Of a stretch of 64,000 bases of DNA, positions 20,488 through 30,533 are shown piece after piece. The stretch covers positions 1,804,501-1,868,500 of the forward strand of contig JAJLRJ010000006.1 of the NCBI GenBank assembly GCA_024195265.1, written 5' to 3'. The notes beneath the pieces are model-generated. The model did not search any database. It saw nothing but the letters and a program-made list of their open reading frames with translations, and had not been told where the DNA came from. Origin of the DNA: Dendrophyllia cribrosa (Eukaryota; Cnidaria; Anthozoa; Scleractinia; Dendrophylliidae). Every line of letters begins with the position of its first letter. The stretch's first letter is position 1. The position numbers and the translations under genes were made by a program.

Positions 20488-21250
20488 TCTAGAGATCAAG
20501 CCCGCAGGTACAATAAACTGTCGTGATCAAGCCCGCAGGCACAAAAGTACTCGTAATCAAGCCCGTAGGCACAATAAAATCCGTAATCAAGCGCGCAGGC
20601 GTAATAAATCCACGAGATCAAGCCCGCGGGCACAATAAACTCTCGTGATCAAGCCCGCAGGCACAAAAGTACTCGTAATCAAGCCCGCAGGCACAATAAA
20701 AACCGTAATCAAGCCCGCAGGCGTAATAAATTCTCGAGAACAACCCCGCAGGCACAATAAACTCTCGTAATCAAGCCCGCAGGCACAATAAAAACCGTAA
20801 TCAAGCCCGCAGGCGTAAGAAATTCTCGAGAACAAGCCCGCAGGCACAATAAACTCTCGTGATCAAGCCCGCAGGCACAAAAGTACTCATAATCAAGCCC
20901 GCAGGCACAATAAATTCTGGTAATGAAGCCCGCAGGCACAATAAATTCTGGTAAACAAGCCCGCAGGCACAATAAATTCTGGTGATCAAGCCCGCAGGCA
21001 CAATAAATTCTCGTAATCAAGCCCGCAGGCACAATAAATTCTGGTAAACAAGCCCGCAGGCACAATAAATTCTCGTAATCAAGCCCGCAGGCACAATAAA
21101 TTCTGGTAAACAAGCCCGCAGGCACAATAAATTCTGGTGATCAAGCCCGCAGGCACAATAAATTCTCGTAATCAAGCCCGCAGGCACAATAAATTCTCGT
21201 AATCAAGCCCGCAGGCACAATAAATTCTCGTAATCAAGCCCGCAGGCACG
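20488..21250 (-). repeat. 31-bp minisatellite in retroelement intron
   Basis: About 25 copies of CAAGCCCGCAGGCACAATAA plus ATTCTCGTAAT (plus-strand reading), with variants TTCTGG and GTAAAC. Consecutive starts at 21142, 21173 and 21204 give the 31-bp period. As the period is not a multiple of three, all frames stay partly open; the long repetitive reading frames here are not proteins. Confidence 0.92.
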
Positions 21251-21670
21251 AACAGAACTTGATAGAACCCACGACAAACGCGACAACACCAGGGTAATTA
21301 TAGATGCGAGCGAAGCTAATGAATTAGTAAATGGATAAATAAAAAGACGCCCAAGCAAGGGGACGCGAGCACATGTACAACTACCCGCGAGGTATAAAAC
21401 GAGAAGGAAATGACAACGATAAACCCGAAGAAAAAAAAAACTGACAAACATATAGATTCCGAAAGAGCTAATATAAGATGTAACTAAAAACTACAACAAA
21501 GACTGACACAGCCAGCTAAACAGGGCGCAAACCAAATGACAAACAACGCGTGTCCGGGATGACAAAAAGAAAAATAATATAAAAGGGGAACATGGCGAAA
21601 CGAACAGGGATAACCAACCGCGACCAAGTAAAGAAAGAAATAGGAAAACGCCATTCACCTCAACTGGATC

Positions 21671-21757
21671 TTAGGCTTGACCCGGGATGACTTCCTGAAG
21701 GGCTTGAGCGTCCGGGGCAACCGGAATTTGGGCATCTTCGGGTGGCGCTGCAGCCAT
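21671..21757 (-). CDS. Leader mini-ORF of the YR retroelement (28 aa)
   Basis: ATG at 21757 (minus) opens MAAAPPEDAQIPVAPDAQAL and ends at TAA 21673-21671, just before the likely splice donor GAG|GTGAAT near 21655. The second element of this type has a similar mini-ORF (55152-55277, start MAAPVRPDPAALAALQ) directly before a donor-like GTATGG. The shared MAA-Pro start at the same place in two diverged elements argues it is real, either as a short leader peptide or as exon 1 of gag with a stop acquired in each copy. Confidence 0.5.
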   Translation of the reverse strand: MAAAPPEDAQIPVAPDAQALQEVIPGQA

Positions 21758-21950
21758 AATCGCAAATTCTGTCCCTCCTGCGGTAACTTGCAAAAGACGC
21801 TTTCTTGATTCCGAATTAATCTTTAAACCTTCACCGGCCAATAGAAAGGTGGGAGAAACCCCGAATAACTGATAGGCGGCATTCGAAGTGCAATTATTGC
21901 ATAATCATCGGATTCCAACAGAATATGAATATTCAAATGACTGTGAATAG

Positions 21951-22320
21951 CGTACTGTGTTTGTTTGAAGATGTTCGCCTTTTTATATCTGCTTTAGCTT
22001 GTGGCTCTGATTGTGTTGCATAACATTTAAGTGAAACGGTAATATTCTACATTCTCATGTGATTTCATTTTTTGGATATTTGAAGCTTCATGAATGACAC
22101 TAATGAACACTTTTTTCTTGCAATTGTATATGCGAAACATTCCAATGAATGTTTTTTTTGCGTTAGTGATTGTTCTTTTCTATTTAATGATTGTAAAATC
22201 TTTCTATTGATTGTGCGTCTCTATGCAAATTGCGTTAATGAATTTCTTTTCGTTAGTAATGTTTTTCCAATGATGCAATTAAACTTCGTGACGTAAGCTT
22301 TGTTACGGATTTGGGGTTTA
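21951..22320. other. No gene seen
   Basis: AT-rich flank of the retroelement. The small open stretch 22090-22296 has no recognisable features. Confidence 0.5.
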
Positions 22321-22459
22321 CCTCGGTGTAAGAACCTGTGACTTTTTCCTTTGTTTTTTACCTTTGTAGTATTGCATTCCCAGTTGACTCTATTGTTTTA
22401 TGCCTTTTGTTTTCTTTGTTTTACGTCACTCGTGAATTTGACAGGTTCTTACACCGAGG
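22321..22459. repeat. Inverted-repeat MITE
   Basis: CCTCGGTGTAAGAACCTGT at the left end is exactly complementary to ACAGGTTCTTACACCGAGG at 22441-22459. The interior is T-rich and non-coding. Confidence 0.8.
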
Positions 22460-22479
22460 ATGAGCCTGGATTTGTAAAA

Positions 22480-22660
22480 CATGGACTTTTCTTGCCTAGT
22501 TCCTAGGCCTCTATATTTCGCCGCGGTCAATCCGTTACGGGTCACGTGGTCCGAGCGACGAAGAGGCAGTCCCCGGCCAGCCCGTCCTCCTCTCTGAAAT
22601 TAACGATTATCGTTAATTCTCAAATTGCTCTGAATTTACGATTCTACGCTGAATAAAGAA
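22480..22660. repeat. Dispersed repeat shared with 33060-33190 and 59690-59830
   Basis: The stretch TCCTCTCTGAAATTAACGAT with following ATCGTTAATTCTCAAATTGC occurs here, at about 33131 and (inverted) at about 59745. A GTCAATTCG/CCGT-like block lies beside it. This is an unclassified interspersed repeat. Confidence 0.6.
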
Positions 22661-23225
22661 GCAAATAAACCATATTCGCTTGGAGGATAAGGCCTGCTCC
22701 AAGTACCGGCAAAAGCTTTAATAATCTTTGCCAAGACTTAATTAAGCAATTAGCTTATCTGAGTTAAAGACAAACGAAATAAACAATCATCATCCAACAG
22801 ACCAATTTACGAGCAGTGTCAGGGAGGCCGGGAAAAACCCACATAACCCTCTTGGGAAACGGGAAACCTGGGTGGAGACCAAGACACAAACTCGGGCCCT
22901 CCACTGGCCAAAAAGACTTCTAACATTTCAGCCTGCGAACGTTGTACATAGCGCCTTCCTGCATGTCTATCTACCAATTCAGGGTCACTCAGTTTACAGC
23001 TATAAAATATTCGTTAACATCACAAACAAATGGAGACAAATACTTCCTGAATTCGTCACGAATGGTTGAATGACTGATACCAAGGGACTTATGATAACAA
23101 GAACCCTTCTTTCCTTACAATTCTACGCAAAATCTGAAACTGAGAAGAATCCTAAGAGTACGGTAATAAATCAATAATCAATAATTGTCTCACTGCTGCA
23201 CATGAAATCTTCCGAGACCTAGCAA
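22661..23225. other. No gene seen
   Basis: No domain or clear repeat recognised. The sequence immediately precedes (on the minus strand, follows) the recombinase remnant. Confidence 0.4.
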
Positions 23226-23916
23226 TTACAGAGGTGTGGCCTTCACGAAATTGATCGTTTTTCCTTGCGGAACAAAAACTGACATTCCAATATCAGAAAT
23301 CAATATATCCTTAATCTTGATATCCAGTAATTCGGAAATACGAAAAAGCCCCGCATAGCCAACTAATAATACAAACAAAAAGCGACTTTCTGCGAGAGAT
23401 GCGGAAACAGCGCTATATGCCAGAGCTATTCTAACAACAGTCTCTAAATCCCTCGGGTTGGACTGGTCTTGACAATTTCCTCTTAGCTCATTCAGCGGCT
23501 GCAACGACTGTCGGAAGAATGGTCGGCGATTCCAATCCAGCTAGCTTGCGGCCCCATCAAATACAATACGACGCAGAATCAATGACGCTACCATCATTCT
23601 TCAAGGCACCTTCGGTCAGCTCCAAATGGCACAATGCCACATGCAATGGCCCGGCAGGGATATAAGGTACTCCATGTTTAGACTGTGCACAACGGCGCCA
23701 ATGACTCCAGCCGTAACAGTATTTAGATACAGTGTTTGGAGCATTTGAAGCAAGAACCAAGTCCAAAACCTGCTGCACTCGCAAGGACAGATTAGGATCG
23801 GTCAGACTGTGAGCCATCTCCCAAGTATACCAACATAACTGATATCTAGAAGACAAACAACAAATTAGTCCCCAGCTAAACAAATTGAATATAGGCAACA
23901 GACAAAATGAAACCAT
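23226..23916 (-). pseudogene. Second tyrosine recombinase remnant
   Basis: Two minus-strand pieces. The upper piece (to 23916) looks like a SAM-like core-binding domain: VQQVLDLVLASNAPNTVSKY and YGWSHWRRCAQSKHG. The lower piece has FLFVLLVGYAGLFRISELL, the helix carrying the first catalytic Arg (RISEL), then DIKIKDILISDIGMSV. The HxxR and Tyr part is missing and the pieces are in different frames around 23530. It is of a different type from the recombinase at 17208-18490. It could derive from a Crypton-like or other YR element. Confidence 0.65.
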
Positions 23917-23935
23917 ACTGATAGCAGCTGAGAAC

Positions 23936-25426
23936 CGAGCTGCGAGCCTCTCTAGAGACGCTGTAAGTCCTGGTAGAACAGGCCACTTTCTGCAATTTTT
24001 TGTAGGAGGCTTTGCTTTACTAGCCCATTATTACTCTGAGAAAAGATGTTATCCCTGAAATTGCACACGCTGGAAGTTCGTCTAAAAATACCATGTCTTC
24101 GAAAGGTCTTCGAAAGCGAAGGAGGCGGGATTTACATTGCCGTTGTTTACAACGACGGGGATTGAAATAATAATAAATACGCGATGGAGAGCAAAGACAT
24201 CTTCCAAAGCATCATGTGCTAAAAAGCTCTTCATTAAAAACAGATTTTAAAACCGATGGAAGATTGCTTCTACAGGGCTTTCCTCCCGGATTGAGCGATT
24301 CGGGTGTTTTGACAAGGTGAAGACTGTCGGCGAATAGAATTTTTCATGGATGAAAGTGTTTCTTTGAACTCATGCCTAACTGATAGGAGCCTCTGCGGAG
24401 GAGAGAGCCTAAGACAGCGTAGCAATGTGGGAGTGTCAAAACAAAAGAATTGTGGCCGATCAAAACACTGTGGCAAATTGCGATAGCATTACTGGAGAGA
24501 AAAGTGGTGAAATCGCTCAGATGAACAGTATGCATTGGAACGTTTTCTTTGAGCAAAGTTTTCTGGCCATTTATCGATTCCACTGACAGTTTGTTAAATC
24601 AAGAAGCGTAGTAGCTGATGTTGCATTTTGGGAAAATGCACATAGTAATAGTAAGTGTTTACCTGTTTAGTTATAGCTGCTATTTTATCTAAAGAAGTTG
24701 TCTCCGTGTCAAAAACTACAAATTGATAATCACTGTAGCCGTGTTGTTCTGTCTTTTCTTGAACGCCAGATCGAAGATTTCCTTATTTTCTCCTTTGAGT
24801 ATTTCTGATTTGCTGCTTTATTAAAAGCCATACAACGTCTACTTCCTTTTTGCTTTTTATTTCCTCTGGTGGTTCGTAGCTGGATAACCCTTTTTTGTGC
24901 ATTTTCTTATCTAATTGATGACGAGAATCGACCACAAATGTCATGCAGTGGGTGGGAACTTCGTCGCGCACACGCTCTGTTGCTGTTTGTTCTTATTAGA
25001 AGATGAACTGTCTTTCCCAACACATTCTGCATTACTCTTTTAATAGAGTTTAGATTAAGAAAATACACTGCCCCTAAAAACAGCCCAAAATAAACTCTCT
25101 CGTATTCAGAGGAAAATTGCGTCCATGCGGGGCTGAGTTGTCGATCGCGAAACCATTCTTTACTGCATTCTTGTCAGGGAACTTCAACCGCCCTGTTTTC
25201 TTTTTCTCGGTAAATCACATTACCACCAAAGAAAGAAGAATGTAAACCTAGCTTGCATACACGCGAAAAACACAGTCAACCAGGCCGGCGCAAACATAAA
25301 ATTGCGAAAGGAGTGTTGCGGCCATGTTTGTTTATCTTTTTTTCTTGCATGACTCAAATTTTTAAAAGTCCCGCGGGTAAATTAGAACCCAATCTGCGGC
25401 GCCAAAAAAAACTATATCGAGCCACC
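23936..25426 (-). mobile_element. TTAA element carrying a DEDDh exonuclease gene, truncated copy
   Basis: Inverted copy of 46252-47750. Its outer end at 25426 has the same terminal repeat (GGTGGCTCGATATAGT read inward) next to TTAA at 25427-25430. The similarity continues without a break down to about 23936, where it stops at recombinase sequence, so the distal end with the second terminal repeat is lost. The region includes minus-strand starts RDEVPTHCM and HKKGLSSYEPPEEIKSKKE, and the motif regions described for the complete copy. Confidence 0.8.
24100..24990 (-). pseudogene. DEDDh 3'-5' exonuclease-like gene, broken
   Basis: Minus-strand homologue of 46690-47840. The N-terminal part (DKKMHKKGLSSYEPPEEIKS, VDVVWLLIKQQIRNTQRRK) is intact, and INGQKTLLKENVPMHTVHLS and the GHNSF (ExoII region) are present but in shifted frames. 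HDALEDVFALHR (ExoIII) can be read near 24190-24215. No single open frame covers the domain. A sequence GTAAACACTTACTATT after TAACTAAACAG could be an intron donor. Confidence 0.65.
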
Positions 25427-25430
25427 TTAA

Positions 25431-25540
25431 AAAGACAACCAAATCCAAACGGACCTTTATACCAAGCCTACAGACAAACATCAATATCTTTTAAAATCGT
25501 CATGTCATCCAAGTCACACCAAACGTTCTGGCCTTCCTTG
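25431..25540 (+). pseudogene. Penelope-like reverse transcriptase fragment
   Basis: In one frame reads LYTKPTDKHQYLLKSSCHPS, a well-conserved Penelope-like RT stretch (TKPTD...SCHP). It starts right at the TTAA beside the exonuclease transposon and loses frame after about 25540. The transposon therefore appears to have inserted in or beside an old Penelope element. Confidence 0.65.
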
Positions 25541-25589
25541 TTAGTTCCTGTAGTTCACATCAGAAAGAATCTTATACAGTTTTATTAGG

Positions 25590-26153
25590 CCATAATTCAT
25601 CCACATTTGACACTCCAATTCTTCTTCGGAAAAGCGACGCAAACTTTCACCGCAAACTAAAAGATCTAAATGTTTATTTTGCTGACAGTCACATTCTTGT
25701 CAAAGATCTGTTGAAGGAAAACATCCAGCTCTTCAACTTCCATCAGGGCAACTTTGCAAGTCGAATCAATCCTCTCTGTACTCGCACCTTTTCAACGAAA
25801 ACTTCGAAGCCCACAATGCACCGGAAGATGTTGTAGCACTGCACAAAATTATCTTTAAATCTCCTCTTCAGTTAAGCAAAGAAAAAATTGTAAATTGTTC
25901 TGCAGCGATTAGTATTTCACAAGCATGCGCAGTTGACAACCTTTCATACTTGGATCGACGTCACGAACGACTTCAGACATTTGATGGCAAGCTTTTCAGC
26001 CCCACCGAAAGCAATGGAATTATATCCCAGTCGATGGCACAGAAAATTGCTGGAAGTGGACTATCATATTCAGATCTGAGAGAATTGTACATGAAGTTTG
26101 GCTCAAATGGATTGTTGGCAGTCCTGAGCATGCCTTCCAGTAGTAGCAGGTAG
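25590..26153 (+). pseudogene. DEDDh exonuclease C-terminal part, third copy
   Basis: Different paralogue from the two TTAA copies, on the plus strand. Begins GHNSSTFDTPILLRKSDANF (ExoII motif) and continues with VYFADSHILVKDLLKENIQ. An ExoIII-like APEDVVALHKI region follows near 25820-25850. The frame then changes into the open stretch 25950-26153 (LDRRHERLQTFDGKLFSPTE, SMAQKIAGSGLSYSDLREL, ending LAVLSMPSSSSR). At least one frameshift separates these, and the ExoI part is absent. The C-terminal SxAQKIAxSGLSYxDLxxL region also occurs, frameshifted, in the copy at 46690-47840. Confidence 0.65.
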
Positions 26154-26159
26154 TAGTCA

Positions 26160-26840
26160 GTGTAGATCGAGTGTAAACAATTGGCTCAATCCGCATGGCC
26201 TTAACAAGAGACGAGAATTTAGATCAAAACACCGCATTAACTACAATAATTAACGCACGTATCTTGCAAAAATAGGATTGTCTTTTTCTTTTCCTTGTTT
26301 TATTCTTTGTATTGTTTGTAGTTGTTTTGTGTTCGAACGTTCTGTCGGGGGCACTTGGTAAGACGTGCTGGTCCTGTCATTCCGACAGTGACCTATATGA
26401 TTATTCGGGGGCCCTCGATAAGGAGTTTGTATTGTTGGATTCCTTACATATTTCGTACGTTTATTTGTTAATTTTTCCTCTCATGTTGTAATTGTTTTTG
26501 TTAGCGTTGAATTTTTTTTTTAAAGTTTAGATCTTTGGCAGTATTACGTAACCTTGCTCTCCTTTGTATATCGTATATTAGTCACTATTTCTCTGTTTCA
26601 GTCATTAAGGTTTTTTATCACATCATGTTAAATTTTCCTTGTAATTTAGTTCTTTTGTTATGTTACGTAGCCTCGTTTTCCTTTGTTTTTGTAGCTTAAC
26701 GTATATAAGTCACGACTTGTATAACTTAATCATTGTACATAGTTTTTAGTTTTTAATTCTTAGTAATTTCTGAAGAAGGCCGAAGGCCGAAACGTTATTA
26801 AACCAGTCAGGACTAGTAAGAAGTTCGCACCATCGTTTTT
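26160..26840 (+). mobile_element. Penelope-like 3' region with hammerhead-like hairpin
   Basis: T-rich sequence lacking genes that ends with CTGAAGA-A-GGCC-GAA-GGCC-GAAAC at 26770-26793. Penelope-like elements carry hammerhead ribozyme motifs in their terminal repeats. Here the CUGANGA and GAAA boxes and a 4-bp stem between them are present, but an extra A after the first box departs from the canonical form, so catalytic activity is doubtful. Two related hairpins follow at 26990-27013 and 28087-28116. Confidence 0.5.
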
Positions 26841-26908
26841 CATTATACTTATCTACAAATTCATGTGGTGGCGTCGTATCCTTGGATCCTTCTGAAGAAG
26901 AGTTCACC

Positions 26909-26911
<3 letters not shown>

Positions 26912-26987
<76 letters not shown>
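26912..26987. repeat. (TA)n microsatellite
   Basis: About 38 TA units without interruption, directly before a second GGCC-GTGAT-GGCC-GAAAC hairpin (26996-27013). Reading frames of alternating Tyr and Ile here are repeat artefacts. Confidence 0.95.
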
Positions 26988-26990
<3 letters not shown>

Positions 26991-27174
26991 AAGAAGGCCG
27001 TGATGGCCGAAACGTAGGGTCAATAAAGCACAATCAAGTCAAGATATGGAGTTGGAAGCTTGATAATTATAACTCATTCTACATTAACCTTTTCAAGCTA
27101 CAAGATCGCACTTTACTAGAGTGATCCTCTGTCTTCGACAAGGCATACAGCATTGTTTGAGAGACCTGTCACAA

Positions 27175-27177
<3 letters not shown>

Positions 27178-27245
<68 letters not shown>
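27178..27245. repeat. (TA)n microsatellite
   Basis: About 34 TA units, bordered on the right by the inverted repeat 27245-27417. Confidence 0.95.
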
Positions 27246-27246
<1 letters not shown>

Positions 27247-27417
27247 TTACAAATTAGTGTGGGAAGGGAGATATGGACAACTAATTGCCTCATAATCTTC
27301 TATGTATATATTTCAGAAATCGCTGTGAATCGCCTTCCTAACGAGAATAGGTTGGTGATCCAAAGATTATGAGGCAATTAGTTGTCCATATCTCCCTTCC
27401 CACACTAATTTGTAATT
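27245..27417. repeat. Inverted repeat, 54-bp arms
   Basis: ACAAATTAGTGTGGGAAGGG and GAGATATGGACAACTAATTG (27250-27290) are complementary to the stretch ending at 27413, leaving a loop of about 60 bases. No coding sequence. It may be part of the Penelope-type terminal structure or a fold-back insertion. Confidence 0.75.
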
Positions 27418-27561
27418 TAATTTCCTTGGGGAGTGGACTGTGAATCGCTGAACGACTGGGTAAAGTGACGCGATCCTAATTGCAGAATTTGTGTAAATGT
27501 CTCCCAAGAGCTTTCCACTATGAAGCCACAAATGTGTTGTTTGTGTTTGTGTAAGTGTGGT

Positions 27562-27861
27562 TGTCTCAGTGGCCTAGTGGTTAAAGGGATAGTATCACGA
27601 GGTCGAAACTTGAAAACGTCGGCCCACTTTTCAAGTTTGATTCCGCAAATTCAAAAAGGCCGTCGAGAAGTGGAGGTATTTGTTGAATCAAAAAATCTGT
27701 TTTGATAGCCAAAAGAAAGAAAAAATTACTTTTAACAGTGATATGTCCAAAATTCCGGTGCAAGAATAGTGAACAGTGCCGCGCGTGGAACCTCGTGATA
27801 CTATCCCTTTAAGGCATCTGTCCGGTCATCGGAGACCCGGGTTCAACTCCCGGCTGAGGCA
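27562..27861 (+). tRNA. tRNA-like gene split by a MITE
   Basis: Left part TGTCTCAGTGGCCTAGTGG (A-box region) at 27562-27580 and right part GGCATCTG... to TGAGGCA at 27861 with B box GGTTCAACTCC. Acceptor halves TGTCTCA and TGAGGCA pair. Without the insert the sequence is about 72 bases and is followed by TTTTT (27863-27867), a Pol III stop. The anticodon stem has a mismatch and the anticodon cannot be set with confidence, so this may be a tRNA pseudogene or SINE head even before the insertion. Confidence 0.6.
27585..27808. mobile_element. 224-bp MITE with TTAA target, inside the tRNA-like gene
   Basis: Terminal inverted repeats AGGGATAGTATCACGAGG (right end complementary), with TTAA at 27581-27584 and 27809-27812. 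TTAA duplication is characteristic of piggyBac- and Kolobok-type transposons. Non-coding inside. Confidence 0.88.
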
Positions 27862-27928
27862 CTTTTTCACTCATAATCTTTGTTGTGAAAATTTCTGTTC
27901 TCACTTTAACTGTCTATATATATATATA

Positions 27929-28163
27929 TTAACACAAATGAAGACAAACCACCGGTTTTTACGTTCAAAACAAAAAGTTCCCGCGCGCGATAACTATATT
28001 TTCTTAGTTGCGTGTGTGTTATAACGTATTTTAAATTCAACAGTTTGAAAATTGTAATATGATGCTTGTAACGGTTTTTAGTCACCCTGAAGAAGAGCAC
28101 TGAATGTGCTCGAAATATAGGTGTCAGACAAAAATAGTAATGGTTTGTCTTCATTTGTGTTAA
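27929..28163. repeat. Inverted-repeat element with hammerhead-like hairpin
   Basis: TTAACACAAATGAAGACAAA (27929 onward) is complementary to the stretch ending 28163. Inside, at 28087-28116, CTGAAGA-A-GAGCAC-TGAAT-GTGCTC-GAAAT repeats the box arrangement at 26770 with a different, still perfectly paired stem. Confidence 0.65.
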
Positions 28164-28394
28164 ATTTATATGATTTTTATGAAAGACAGCAAGAATAGAT
28201 GCTTGTGACAAAGTTTATATATATATATATATAATTTATTTCTTGAGGAGGTAAAACCTTTTAAATCGCCCGACCGATTGCATGTTCACGAAAAAGTATA
28301 ATGTAGGCAGCGACTAGATAAGTTAATAATTTTATTTCCCCACATAAAACTTGTACCCTCTGAAAGTACCTTCAACATTTCTGCATATTAAACG

Positions 28395-30533
28395 ACATCT
28401 TGTTTTCCAAGTATGTGGAGCTTAACACACGTTGTAGTGAAGGATACAGACGTTACAACACCGATGTACCAAAATATTTGCACAACAAACCCAGACCTTT
28501 CCTGAACCACTGCAGGCAGCGCATAAAACATGCTAATGATGTCCAACTTGGACATATCAAAGTAGATGATGATGCATGGTACACAAAGTGGTCACTTGGA
28601 ACCAAGTTAAATCACAGTCAAGTAACGTTTGGTACAACCTGTCATTTGGTGCAGAAGATACCATGCCAAAATGTAGCTGCCCTGATTTCAGCCAAACTGG
28701 GCTCCCATGCAAGCATTTTTTTGCGATATTTAACTATTTCCCAAAATGGCAATGGGATTCATTACCAGAAAAATATTGTGATAACCCCCATCTCTCTCTA
28801 GACAGAGAGCATGTCTTTGTTGATCCTAATAAGCATAAGGTTCATGAAGAATCCATTGAAGAAGATTCTGAGGCTCTTCATCAAGACTTGCCAAGAGGGC
28901 CACAAGTGCAAAGAGCAGCCACGCCCCCCCCCCTCCCCCCCCCCCAAAAAAAAAGGCCAAAGAAGTGACAGAAAGACAACTTAGGCAAGAGGTAATGGCA
29001 TGCCAGGAAACACTGAAAAAGCTGACATCATTGACATATAATGTTGAAAAAATAGACGCCCTAAAAGAACTGAACATTTCCCTTACAGCGTCACTCAACA
29101 AGTTTTCATGTTATCAAACAATTGATGAAAAAGAAAATTTGTCCAGCAATCCAACTGGTGAGAAACGATGTAGCTTGTCATGTGGGAATAATCACCTTCC
29201 ACTACCTGTGCATCCCAAGAAAAAGAGATTTAAAAAAAGAGTTGGAGAAATTGCATCCATGATGCAAAAACATTGCAAAGTTCATATCCCTGTTGATGGA
29301 GCCTCTGCCACAAAGAATAAAACAAAACCTACATTGAAAAGAAAAAAAGAAACAAGCATAAAAAATCCTAAACATCCCTCTCCTCCAAAGAAAAAGCGAT
29401 TAGAAGATGGCATCCAGAATGGACCTACAACAGTCAATGAGACAATCTTTGACCAGAACAGTTGTTCCCCTCAAAAGAAAAGTCCATCTTATGACAAGAA
29501 AGATGACGATGACGTGCCCACCCTTGCTCCTGCTGCTACCCACCAGGATCAGCCTACCCAGTCTGTCCAGGAAGACCAGGAAGAAAACAATGATACTGTT
29601 AATTCTTTAACACCAAGTGCATCAAACACACCAAACCCATCTGGTAGCACCAAGGTGGAAGGGGAGCATTGCCACAGTCACCATGGAGACTCTTCCACTC
29701 CTATCATAATTGATGAAAATTCTCCTGATCCTTCATCATGGGTCGAAATACAAAACTGCTATTCAGATGATCCTGATTTCAAACTGGATCTCTACATGGA
29801 GAACAAGTCAAGAATTTTACAGAAGACCACCTGGCTTAATGATTCAGAAATCCATGCTGGGCAGATGCTTCTCAAGAGGGATTTTCCATTTGTAGATGGC
29901 CTTAATGATCCTGCAATCAAAGGTCCACTAGTTGTCCCTGCAACATCAGAGTTTGTGCAAATTGTGAATACTGGGTCACACTGGGTGTGCTTAAGTACAA
30001 TTTCGACACCACCTGGAACTGTCAAAATCTTTGACAGCATGCTTCGCAATCCCCATTTAATTGCAATAGAGCATGCTTGTCGTATGTTGATGTATCCCGG
30101 GGATAAAGTCAATTTTCATAATGAAAAAGTACAGAGGCAAGTAGGTGGTAATGACTGTGGTCTGTTCTCCCTGGCCTTTGCAACTGATTTGTGTCATGGT
30201 TTAGACCCTGTGCTTCAAAGGTATCACCCAGGATATATGCCTTGGCACTATGTCAGCTGCCTAGAAAATGGGGCAATGGTACCATTTCCCAAGACTGTGA
30301 AGAGAGTGCCCCTCCATTTGGGCTGCAATAAATCATCTGTTGCTATCTTCTGTGTCTGCAGACTGCCATATGATAAACAAGAATATGTCCAGTGCTCGAA
30401 ATGTAAAGCCTGGTATCATCCCACATGTGTCAACATACCAGCCTGGGCAATAAACTCCAAAAGAACATGGAGATGCAACAAATGCAAGGAAGCTGCAAGG
30501 CTTGCACCATTGTCAAACAATTTACCTGCTTAA
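28395..30533 (+). pseudogene. MULE/Zisupton-type transposon protein: SWIM - ULP1 protease - PHD finger
   Basis: C-terminal part of a transposase-type protein read in three frames. Frame one (to about 28570): SEGYRRYNTDVPKYLHNKPR, a stretch typical just before the SWIM finger. Frame two (about 28576-28940): SWIM zinc finger CSCPDFSQTGLPCKHF. Frame three (28965-30533): basic linker with KKKR tracts, then a C48 (ULP1/SENP-type) protease with His (codon 29979), Asp (30033), Gln (30138) and Cys (30156, in QVGGNDCGLF), then a PHD finger (about 30351-30490, CVCRLPYDKQ, CSKCKAWYHPTC). The catalytic triad is complete. The DDE core is missing upstream of 28395. One frame change lies in the C12/A10 homopolymers at about 28925-28955, so it may be a sequencing error. 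SWIM with ULP1 is known from KDZ/Zisupton and some Mutator-like elements; the exact superfamily is undecided. Confidence 0.8.

Larger units (their letters stand above)
16654..21950 (-). mobile_element. Ngaro/PAT-like tyrosine-recombinase retroelement with split direct repeats
   Basis: Read on the minus strand the layout is A1 (21950-21760), leader ORF, minisatellite-bearing intron, gag-like ORF with zinc knuckle, tyrosine recombinase, B1 (17045-16988), A2 (16987-16712), B2 (16711-16654). B1 and B2 are the same 58 bp starting TACCATATTCCG; A1 and A2 share the same 191 bp. This A1...B1-A2-B2 order is the known split-direct-repeat structure of Ngaro and PAT elements. The reverse transcriptase/RNase H part is essentially missing (only about 700 bp between gag and recombinase), and the recombinase is broken, so this copy is non-autonomous. 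A second element of the same plan is at 54923-58353. Confidence 0.85.

Noticed and set aside
20587..21125. Minus-strand frames with repeated ACGLDYxxLLCLR
   Set aside because: Translation of the 31-bp minisatellite in shifting phases; not a repeat protein.
20488..21250. Possible CRISPR-like array (regular 31-bp repeats)
   Set aside because: The repeats are contiguous with no unique spacers, lie in a retroelement intron and the genome is eukaryotic.
26882..27372. Tyr-Ile repeat proteins
   Set aside because: Frames through (TA)n microsatellites.
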